Source: Kiritimatiellia bacterium (GTDB lineage Bacteria > Verrucomicrobiota > Kiritimatiellia > JAAZAB01). From it: a stretch of 64,000 nucleotides of DNA. The translations under genes and the position numbers were made by a program. The notes beneath the pieces were generated by a model, which had not been told where the DNA came from, searched no databases, and was given only the letters and a program-made list of their open reading frames with translations. Where the stretch lies: NCBI GenBank assembly GCA_028718125.1, contig JAQUMN010000003.1:46154-110153 (forward strand), read 5' to 3'. The first letter of the stretch is position 1. Each line of letters opens with the position of its first letter. This document shows positions 1 through 8,400 of the stretch, one piece after another.

Positions 1-158
1 CCGGCCAGAGGCGCATTGGTAACTACCGCCGAGGTTGCGTTGTGACGATTCCTGTTCGTTGCTTGCTGCGAGACGCATCCGGCCAACAGGAGCGGGATCA
101 GAAAAAAGACGACGCCTGAAACCCAGGAAGGCAACAGGCGATGAGTGGTGGATATCAT
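1..158 (-). CDS. Lipoprotein, N-terminal part only (cut by window edge)
   Basis: Reading the minus strand from an ATG at 158 gives a 52-residue open frame that runs off the left edge. It starts MISTTHRLLPSW, has a hydrophobic stretch at about residues 15-26 and a lipobox LLAGC with Cys28, so the product should be exported and lipidated. A GAGG motif lies about ten bases before the ATG. After the Cys the chain is polar (SQQATNRNRHN), a normal linker. It follows the cupredoxin gene on the same strand after a 120-base gap and may belong to the same transcription unit. The mature domain is outside the window, so no function can be given. Confidence 0.65.
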   Translation of the reverse strand, partial: MISTTHRLLPSWVSGVVFFLIPLLLAGCVSQQATNRNRHNATSAVVTNAPLA

Positions 159-278
159 TAAATCGGCACCTCGAATGGGCGACCCCTGCAGCGGCATCCT
201 GCCATAGCGCGCTTTATCATAACACTTTGTTTTTGACCCTTGCGGCGCCGAGCGGCATTCTTAGAATAACACTCTTTG

Positions 279-1604
279 CTACGGCAGATCCACTTCAATT
301 TTGTAGGCGCGAACCCGGCCGAGCGGCACATTGGTATCCGTCAGCGTCGTCGTTACGGACGAACCAACCTCAAATCCGGATACGGCCTGCCAGGGTCCGA
401 TGCCATACTGCAATCCATCGCGTGAAAACAGGCGATACACGCGATCGGCGGAGGTGGAGCCCACGGTCACACGCTGCTGTGCGCCATCTGCACGAATTTC
501 GGCAATCCGCACGAAGGATTGAGCGTTGAGCGGCTGGGTATCGGCCACATATTCCTGCATGTTGGAAAATCCGTCTCCATCTGAATCGGCATCGGGCACG
601 GCGTTGGTGAAGCCGCCGAACCAGAGTTCTTCCCAGGCATCGGGCAACCCGTTATCGTTGGAATCCAGGGGTTGCGGCGGATTACTCACGGCCCGGCGAT
701 CATACCACGTCACCTGGGCAGCGGCATTGGTCAACAGCACATCAAACGTTTTATGCGCCGGTAGAATCAGGCTATATTGAAGCCGGCGAAACGGATACAA
801 AGAGCCGTCCTCGGCAACCCCTTGTGCATACGTTCCATGAATCAATGGCAGGCGCGTGCGGGAGCCGGCATTGATCAGGCGAAACAGGAGCCGCTCTCCG
901 GGTGTCGCCGCGATAGACCAGATGCCATTGGTCAGGGCTTCTCCGTTCACCATAAAATACCCGGGCTTATAATCCACGGTGCTGGTCATCATTTTACCGG
1001 GTCCGAATTCAGCATGATTAACGGCTTGATTAAGACGCGGATCCACTTCGCTGAAGAAGAGCAGGATGTCGCGGTCATACGTCACGTTCGAATAGGCCAC
1101 CCCCGCCTGACTGTCGTGAATCAGCGCGCCATAAAGTCCCAGCGGACGTTGAACGGCCGGATGGGATCCGCTATGATATATATAGGTGCCCGGCCGCAGA
1201 CCTGACCAGACATAATCTACCGGCGCGACGTTTCCGGATGGCGTTTCGAAGGTGAATGCCGTGATACGACCTCCCCCGTTGCGTACCGGCGCCTGGCCGG
1301 CGGCCGGCATCTGGCCGGGAATAACCACCGACACCGTATCGGGCAGATCGTTATCCAGGTGGATAGTCAGGGTGGTGTCGCCCGGCGGCACCGTGAGCGT
1401 CGGACCCGGCACGGTCACCGTTCCATCCAGAGCGCCGAACGCCGAATCGAGCGCAAATCCCCATTGCAGGGCCTGTCCGCCGTTGTTGGGCAACGTATTC
1501 GTCACGGGCGCCGCCCGCAGGAAAAACTCAGCGCTGTAAGCGCCGGTAATTGGCAGCCACATCGTCAACGCCGCCCCGATAGCGAGTATGGATTTGTTTT
1601 GCAT
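279..1604 (-). CDS. Secreted cupredoxin/multicopper-oxidase-like protein with C-terminal Asp-rich module
   Basis: 441 residues. A signal peptide (MQNKSILAIGAAL...GAYSA) precedes two cupredoxin-like regions: PGPTL and VVIPGQ at about 65-95, PGTYIYHSG near 140, then LPLIHGTYAQG near 250. These are the places where multicopper oxidases carry copper ligands, but HxH and HCH motifs are not complete, so enzymatic activity is doubtful. From about residue 315 comes a DSNDNGLPDAWEE...DADSDGDGF module, a thrombospondin-type-3-like calcium-binding sequence, then a short beta domain. The same module ends the giant protein at 5405-10705. AAGGAAGATCCTC precedes the ATG. It lies 48 bases after the 1653-2939 oxidase gene. 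Likely a surface or periplasmic binding protein derived from an oxidase. Confidence 0.75.
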   Translation of the reverse strand: MQNKSILAIGAALTMWLPITGAYSAEFFLRAAPVTNTLPNNGGQALQWGFALDSAFGALDGTVTVPGPTLTVPPGDTTLTIHLDNDLPDTVSVVIPGQMPAAGQAPVRNGGGRITAFTFETPSGNVAPVDYVWSGLRPGTYIYHSGSHPAVQRPLGLYGALIHDSQAGVAYSNVTYDRDILLFFSEVDPRLNQAVNHAEFGPGKMMTSTVDYKPGYFMVNGEALTNGIWSIAATPGERLLFRLINAGSRTRLPLIHGTYAQGVAEDGSLYPFRRLQYSLILPAHKTFDVLLTNAAAQVTWYDRRAVSNPPQPLDSNDNGLPDAWEELWFGGFTNAVPDADSDGDGFSNMQEYVADTQPLNAQSFVRIAEIRADGAQQRVTVGSTSADRVYRLFSRDGLQYGIGPWQAVSGFEVGSSVTTTLTDTNVPLGRVRAYKIEVDLP

Positions 1605-1652
1605 GAGGATCTTCCTTCAATAAGTTGCGCCTTTAAAGCGATCTCCGGCGCA

Positions 1653-2939
1653 TTAGGGCGCCATCACCATGTTGGTCATCGGGGGCATGACCATCATCAT
1701 GGTCAGCATCCCGCCCGGGAACACGTTGTTGTTCACGATTTCCTTCTCGTTATGCGAATGCCACATATACATGAAAGCGCCGTATGGATTGAGCCCTTCG
1801 TTGGCGGGCGGCAGCATACCCATGCCACCCAGGAAGGGACTGCCGCTGTAATGACCGCCATAAGTCAGGTCCATCGGGTTCGGCAAGGTAACGGGGAAGG
1901 ATTTGCCATGGTCGGGAGCATATTCATTGGGCATCATCGGTTCGTTGGTGCTCGTGTGCCCGTAGATATCCCAACCGAGCTTGGCGCCCGTCCACTCGAA
2001 AATCGCGTCCGTGGTTTGTCCCGGCGCCACCGTAATGGTGAAATCGGATTCGGCCAGATCCGGTCCAGACACACCGGGAACGCTTTCCAGCAGCCGGCCA
2101 TCGCGCGCGATGATCGTGGCGTTATTGCCGTGCATATGGTAAGGGTGCAGGTCCCGTCCGGCGCCGATCAGGCGCATCAGCAGTTTTTCGCCCGGATACA
2201 TCATCGGCGAACAGTCATACGGCTGGTTGGGCAGCCAGGCCACACCGGGTGCCGACATAGTGTCCGGCCCGCACCGGCCATTGATGAACCAATACACCGG
2301 CCAGAACGACGTCATGTCCGCCCGGGCCGGATGCCCGGTCTCGATTGCCGCATGCACGTTGGGGTCTGCTTCCGTGAGCAAAAACAGGTATTCATGGTCG
2401 AACACGGTCGAAGCATGGTTGTATGCCTGCGTGGCAACGGCCGGCCGGACGATCAGGGCCCCGATCAAGCCCATCTCCACCTGTAAATCCTGACGAGTAC
2501 CACTGTGGTACAAATATGTTCCCGGCCGGCTGGCCGTGAACGCGTAGGATACGACGCCGCCGTTGGGCGCGGCTTCGCGGGTTAACGCGCCGACTTCGCC
2601 CCCGGTTGCCTGGACGCCCTCCTGGCCCGGAAAGACGATCGAGACCGGCGTTGTCAGGGTATTATGCAGATTTATCTGTACGCTGGCCCCTTCGTTCATG
2701 ATCAGTGTCGGCCCGGGATATTGCATGGCGCCTTCGCCGGCGGCGTATCCCCACATATAGAGACTGCCCCCCTCCGGTGTTTTGATGTGGCCATCGCGCG
2801 CGGTGAGTGTCACGGACCCGCCATCCGTAACGGAGACGCCGTCGATCCAATGACGTTCGGCCAAGGCCGGTGTCAGCAGGCCGGCCGCCATCAGGGACGC
2901 GGCCGCGATGGCGGTTCGATATACGCAATGATAGCTCAT
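1653..2939 (-). CDS. Multicopper-oxidase family protein, secreted, type-1 Cys replaced
   Basis: 428 residues with a signal peptide ending near ALA/ERHW. Multicopper-oxidase features include PGPTL (residues about 73-77), PGTYLYHSGT near 140, HPYHMHG near 265 (the HxxHxH motif of type 1 and type 2/3 copper sites) and, near the C-terminus, WHSHNEKEIVNN followed by FPGGML. In active oxidases the last motif usually reads HCH; here the Cys that carries electrons from type-1 copper is Ser, and the first HxH pair (SIVFPGQ) is also lost. Trinuclear-site histidines are partly kept. It is in a run of four same-strand genes spaced 13-49 bases apart. AGGAGAGAACATCC precedes the ATG. It may bind copper without being a classical laccase. 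Confidence 0.82.
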   Translation of the reverse strand: MSYHCVYRTAIAAASLMAAGLLTPALAERHWIDGVSVTDGGSVTLTARDGHIKTPEGGSLYMWGYAAGEGAMQYPGPTLIMNEGASVQINLHNTLTTPVSIVFPGQEGVQATGGEVGALTREAAPNGGVVSYAFTASRPGTYLYHSGTRQDLQVEMGLIGALIVRPAVATQAYNHASTVFDHEYLFLLTEADPNVHAAIETGHPARADMTSFWPVYWFINGRCGPDTMSAPGVAWLPNQPYDCSPMMYPGEKLLMRLIGAGRDLHPYHMHGNNATIIARDGRLLESVPGVSGPDLAESDFTITVAPGQTTDAIFEWTGAKLGWDIYGHTSTNEPMMPNEYAPDHGKSFPVTLPNPMDLTYGGHYSGSPFLGGMGMLPPANEGLNPYGAFMYMWHSHNEKEIVNNNVFPGGMLTMMMVMPPMTNMVMAP

Positions 2940-2988
2940 GGATGTTCTCTCCTCTCCCGGTGCTTGCTGTGCGCAAACACATCAGGCT

Positions 2989-5391
2989 TCATTGAATTAT
3001 GATTTCGGTCATCATGCCGCCGTAGTCCTCCGGCCCGTTATTCAACTCCCGCAGATCGGTGGAATAGAGCACATAGGTTCCGGTCGGAACGCCGGTCGTA
3101 TCGAGAATGGCATCGCAGGCCTGGCCGCCGCCCACGGTCACGGACGTCGTCCGATAATACAGGTTACTGCCCAGCAACGGGCCGGCGCCATCCGGATCGG
3201 CCGCGCGCAGCAAGCGAGCGCTACGGCCAACCACGGTCATGGGAATGCCCAGCACGCACATCGTATGATAGTTGACCGTATCGAGGTTCGAGATACGCAG
3301 AAGTATTTTCTGGCCCTGCGTGGCGGTCACCCGGGCGGACAATTTCTGAGAGGCGTTGCCGTTCATGTTGGTGATATATCCGGGAGCGATCGTATCCGGG
3401 TAGCCGCGCCCGTTGATCCACGGATAATCGCCCTTCAAGTCGGAAAAAGGCAGCGGTTGAACCTGAATATGCTGCTCGTGAAAGAAACTGTCGAAACTGC
3501 CGAGTTGGATCGGATAGTCCACGTCATAGCGCGTGGAGCCGTCGCCGTCGTTGTACACGTAGGTGAATCCGTTGGAATGGACGAAGCCGCCGGGCAAGAT
3601 CGTGCCGTTAGTCAGGTTATTCTGGATCGGCGCCACGTAAAGGTTGCCGACCATCCCCATTTCCATATGTTCGGTGGCTTCGACGTGGCAGTGGTACATG
3701 AACGTACCCGGTTCCACAATTTCGTAATAATAGGTCATGGTTCCGGCCATGTTGATGGAAACCGAAGCCATGGGCTCGCCATCGAATATCGGCGCTGCAT
3801 TGGGAAAACCGTGAAAATGCACGGTGTGCGGATCGAACAAATCGGGCCGCATCAACATGCCGACATTAAGCAACCGCAGGTAGACATGCTGGCCCTCCTT
3901 GAAACGCAAGGTCGGGGGCGAGAGTTCGGCGGCCAGCATGCCGGCCATCATGGCGGCATTCGAGCTCAACCCGGTTATATCCGAAAAACCGAAGCAGTAA
4001 AAATCGCGGCCGTCGGCCCCCTTGACAAAGCCGTCGCCGGCCGACAGCTTGAGATTGACATAGTCGTTGCTGACATTGCCGTCGCCGTCGGTGTCGATTC
4101 CGTCCAGATCCGGAACGAACTCGCTCGGGACGCCGAAAAACGTCCGGCTGACATAATTACCGATGCCTTCCCCGGCCGTCAGCCCATTGCTGTTGCCGAA
4201 GCTGAAATGAATTCCGGCCCATAGCCGGGAAATAGCCGCTTCCCGAGCGGCCTCGGAAAAGCTCGTATATGTCCGGGCGGCGGACATCATGTTATACGGC
4301 TGAACGGTAAAGTCCCAGGCATTGGTGCCGTAGAAGTTGGAGAGCGCTGCGGCCGCCGCGGCGCTGAACGTGCTGTGCGCCGAGACATATTCGGGAAAGG
4401 CCGGGGTATTGGTGACATACGGGACCCAGTTCGTATCGGCAACCGTCGACGGGTTGCCATCGGTATCGGCTTCGCGAATGGCCGTGATCGGACGCCAGGC
4501 ATTATAATAATACTTGGCGTCCCAGGCGCCGATACCGGCGTCGGCCAGGGCCACGTTGAGCATCGCGAACAGGCGGGCATTTTCGGCGACCGAATTATTG
4601 GTGGCCGTAGCCTGGGCAATCCGGTTCCAGCGTCCGGCTGTCGTTATGGTGCCGGGCATATCCACCCAGAACCAGACAATGTCCGATTGGGCGGCATTGG
4701 TCCAGACGACGTTCGTAGAATATTGCTTAACCTCGTCGAAGGCGGCGGCGTAGGTCGCGCCGGTCAAGACGGGCGGTGGCGGCGGACGGAACTGGTTGCC
4801 CATGGTCATTGCAAACGGCGTCACCATGGCCCAGTGCGGCATCATAGCCGGCTGATATCCGGGGAAGGTTGGGCGCCAATCGCCGGCATTGGTCCCCGGA
4901 ACATAGGGCGCCATATTGGTCGACATCGTGGACCCATCATTCTGCCGCCAGGCCACGATTTGTCCGCCCACATAGCTCCCGAGGAACGCGCCGTTGGTCC
5001 GCGCCAGCGGATCGGATTCCGCCGCCAAATCAGCGGCGAAGGCGGCATCCAAGGCGGCTGTGCTATTGGTATAGAGTGCGGACAAAACGGCATGTGCGGC
5101 CGCTGCGGCGGCTACGTTCGTCGAGCAGGGCCGCGGCGCCATGATCATCATCGGCACCCGGAAGGGCGCATGCGTGCGGTCGAGCGCATTGACCGCGTCA
5201 TAGATGGCCACATGGACCATGGCCAAGGCGCGCGAGGCCGTAATGGCCGTCTGGCCGCCGTTGGTAATCATGTTCAACGTCATGGTATTCCAGTTGGTCA
5301 CCACGTCTGCGCGCGCCAGCGGCAAAAACGCGGACATCATGCCCGCCGCGACCGCCAGTCTGAGCATATAACCTGTTTTCATATGTATCAT
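2989..5391 (-). CDS. Fusion: vanadium-haloperoxidase/PAP2-type domain + multicopper oxidase domain
   Basis: 800 residues, with a signal peptide in the first 28. Residues about 30-420 match the vanadium-dependent haloperoxidase/PAP2 family: YNAWRPITAIR near 297, PEYVSAHSTFSAAAA near 330 and SRLWAGIHFSFG near 390 are the three phosphate/vanadate-binding motifs. A short Asp-rich linker (DLDGIDTDGDG) follows. The second half is a cupredoxin oxidase: HFHG near 520 and HCHVEATEHMEMGM near 566 supply a complete Cys-containing type-1 plus type-2/3 motif, unlike the two oxidase-like neighbours downstream. Both domains are oxidases acting outside the cytoplasm, so the fusion may couple peroxide or halide chemistry to copper redox chemistry. 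That coupling is inference. The start at 5391 follows GAGG closely; ATG 5382 (MKTGYML) is an alternative. Confidence 0.85.
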   Translation of the reverse strand: MIHMKTGYMLRLAVAAGMMSAFLPLARADVVTNWNTMTLNMITNGGQTAITASRALAMVHVAIYDAVNALDRTHAPFRVPMMIMAPRPCSTNVAAAAAAHAVLSALYTNSTAALDAAFAADLAAESDPLARTNGAFLGSYVGGQIVAWRQNDGSTMSTNMAPYVPGTNAGDWRPTFPGYQPAMMPHWAMVTPFAMTMGNQFRPPPPPVLTGATYAAAFDEVKQYSTNVVWTNAAQSDIVWFWVDMPGTITTAGRWNRIAQATATNNSVAENARLFAMLNVALADAGIGAWDAKYYYNAWRPITAIREADTDGNPSTVADTNWVPYVTNTPAFPEYVSAHSTFSAAAAAALSNFYGTNAWDFTVQPYNMMSAARTYTSFSEAAREAAISRLWAGIHFSFGNSNGLTAGEGIGNYVSRTFFGVPSEFVPDLDGIDTDGDGNVSNDYVNLKLSAGDGFVKGADGRDFYCFGFSDITGLSSNAAMMAGMLAAELSPPTLRFKEGQHVYLRLLNVGMLMRPDLFDPHTVHFHGFPNAAPIFDGEPMASVSINMAGTMTYYYEIVEPGTFMYHCHVEATEHMEMGMVGNLYVAPIQNNLTNGTILPGGFVHSNGFTYVYNDGDGSTRYDVDYPIQLGSFDSFFHEQHIQVQPLPFSDLKGDYPWINGRGYPDTIAPGYITNMNGNASQKLSARVTATQGQKILLRISNLDTVNYHTMCVLGIPMTVVGRSARLLRAADPDGAGPLLGSNLYYRTTSVTVGGGQACDAILDTTGVPTGTYVLYSTDLRELNNGPEDYGGMMTEIIIQ

Positions 5392-5404
5392 TGTCCTCAG
5401 GGGT

Positions 5405-8400
5405 TTACGGGTCGTCGTTGCCGGTCTGATTCAGTTCGATCCGATAGAATTGACGCGCAGGAAGATCGGGCAGATTGGTCACTACATTGACCGGCGCGTC
5501 GGCCAACACATTGCTGTATTCCGCCAGGTAGGCAGCGCCCATCAGGTCGGAAACCTTGGTCACATCATAGGCTTTGCCCCAGACGCTGTGCCACTGGAGC
5601 CGGATGCCGCCCGCCTGATGGTCGAGCATGGCAATCCCCAGGAATGATTGCGCGTCCCGCGGATCCGTGCCGGCCGCATATTCGTTTGTATCGAGGAAGC
5701 CGTCGCCATCGGCATCGGAGGTCGGCGTCATGGCAATGCCGTATAGCCATTCCCAGTAATCGGGAATGCCGTCGCCATTGGAATCCACGTATTCATCGGC
5801 GCCGACATCCGGCGCCGCACCGGTGGGCCGCGTCTCGGCATCTATATCCAGGGCCAGGGCCGGAAACGTTCCGATCAACAGTCCACCCCCCTGCCCGATG
5901 GCAGCGGACGAAGCCGTCAGATGATAATCGCCCCGCGCGCCGATGGGCAGCAGCCGCACGGAGATATTATTGCCGGCCTCGTCCAGAATCGTGGCTATAT
6001 CCAGCTGGTTAACATAGGCGGCGTTGAATCGCGGCGTGCCCATCAGGTTCGAGGCATCATACCCGGTGGTATCCGTCAGCAGGCAATAGCGGGGCGCCAA
6101 TACCCCGGCGGCGTCTGAGACGGCCAGGTCCCAATAGGGGTGCACGGCATTGGTCGCCAGACCGCCGGCGCCGTTGTTCAGCGCGGCGTCATTATAGAAC
6201 GAACGGTTATGCCGGATGATATTATCCTCCAGCACCGGATTGGCATATACCTGACCAGAGGCATTGGTGATGGCCAAGCTGTGTGCGTGGGCTACAAGCC
6301 CCGCGCCCTGCGGAGTGGAATTAAGCGCCCCGGCCGGGAACGCCAGCCGGGAGGTGGCGGTGCTGTCGTTGTTGACTATGGTGTTGTTGATGACGAACCC
6401 GCGTGTCACGTCCCGCAGAGAAACGCCGCCGCCCGCGTAGCCGGCCACATTGTTCATAATAAAATTATCGAACACATACAGCGCATACCACAGGTTGGTC
6501 TGGCCTGGATTGCTCAGGACGTCCTGACCGTTGAAATTGGCGGCGCTGATGCCGCCCCCGTGGGAACCGGCCGCGAGGTTGCCCTGGATCAGGTTGCCGC
6601 GAATAGTGACGGTCCCGGCGCCGGCCGAGACTTGTCCGGCGACAACTTCACCGCTGACAAAAACACCGCCGCCTTCGCCGCCGACATTGACACCGTAGAA
6701 CACCTCGTTGGCGAAAATGCGGTTGTCGACAATCAGGCCATTGGTGCTCAATCCCTCGTGACAGATACCGCCGCCATTGCCGCGCGTCAGGTTGCCGGCG
6801 ATCGTGTTGTTTGTGATAATATAATCCGGCGACAGGTCGAAGAGGGAAATTCCACCCCCGCCCGTGATACCGCCGTTTTTAACGACCATGTTATCGTGCA
6901 CAATCACGTGATCGTTATTCCCGGGTGTGCCCGTATCCTGCGTGCCGATGGCAATGCCGCCGGAAAACGTGCCCTGATTGCTCAGGATCCGGTTGTTGCC
7001 GATCCGTAATCCGTGAATATCCTGGGGCGCAAAGACGCCGCCGCCCAGGAGCGAACCATAGATCGTAAAGCCATCGATCCGCGCGGTGTTTCCCGGCGCG
7101 AAAGGCGAGCCGGGGACGGTGCCAAGCACCATGATCCCGGGACATTCGCTGGCGGCATAGGGATCCGTACCCGGGGTGCCGATCAGCGACTGCACTTTCG
7201 TGTGCCAGGCCGTCAGGCGCTCATTCGGCGAGGGATTCGCGTTAATCAGCGTTGAGGGTGCGCCGGCGCCCTGCAGGCGCACCGGTTTCCACACAATGAC
7301 GTTTTCGTCATACGTACCGGGATGCACCAGGATCAAGTCGCCGGCGGTGGCCGCATCGACGGCATCCTGAATCGGGTGCGCGGGATAGGAAGCCGGATAA
7401 ACATGCCGCACCGTTGCTCCGCTTTCGAAGGTTGTGAGCGTCACGCCCATCGGCGAGATACGGCCATTATCGCCGCGCTGCACAAGCAGCTGACCACTGG
7501 GCGTACCGGGCGGAACGATGGCCAGGATCGTCCCATCCGACCAGGAGGTCACGGTAATCGGAACGCCGCCCACGGTCACGATGCCGGGCACGGATCCGAA
7601 TCCGTAATCGCGCGTGATATAGACGGGTTGATTGGTTGCGGTGAGAACGTAGTCGGGGTTGATCACAACGGTCGGCCCCATGGAGACGAGAGTCAGTACG
7701 TCGCTCGCACTGGCGACCACCGGGCCGCCGGCTGGGCCGGAGGCCGAAAAGACGAGCGGCGTCCGGGTGGGCGCTTCCACATCCAGTTGCCGATAGCGAT
7801 CGCCCACGAACGCGGCAATGGGCACAACCGGTGTATCGAGATAGGTCGTGGTGGCCGGGTAATATTGAAGGGTCCATGGCGTCACGCTGTAATTGGGATT
7901 ATAGAACGGATCCATAATCTGCATTCCGGGGTGATTGGGATCCGGCATGGTTGGCTTGTTAATGACCAAGGTGAGCATGCTGGGCGATACCCCGCTCGGA
8001 CACGGCACGTTGACGGTGTAGGTGGAGGGCAACAGGGCGTTGTAGCCCCCGAATTCGTCGGTATAGACCCGTAAAATTTCACGTCCGTTGAAATCCGTGA
8101 ATGCCACGGGTAACCAGGCGGGCGCGGCTTTTTCGCCGAAGAGCGGACTGGTCGGATCGAACTCAGCCGCCAGATCGTTGTTGACGAACCCGACCGCGCG
8201 GGCTGCCTTAGGCACCTCGGTGAAGAGAAAGAAATTGACGCCCGGGTTCTGCGCTTTTTCCAGACGCACCTGTTTGCGGTCAGGGCCGCGCAAGGTTTGT
8301 CCGGCCAGCGGCGCGGGTGTATCGGGAAACAACGTCAACTGGGCCGGAACGACATACGGATCCCCCACGCAGGGTGGAGATGCCAGGGGAGTCAGGGCGG

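Noticed and set aside
2938..4224. 428-codon plus-strand open frame
   Set aside because: It lies wholly opposite the haloperoxidase-oxidase fusion, has no family resemblance and no ribosome site. Long antisense frames are expected in GC-rich genes.
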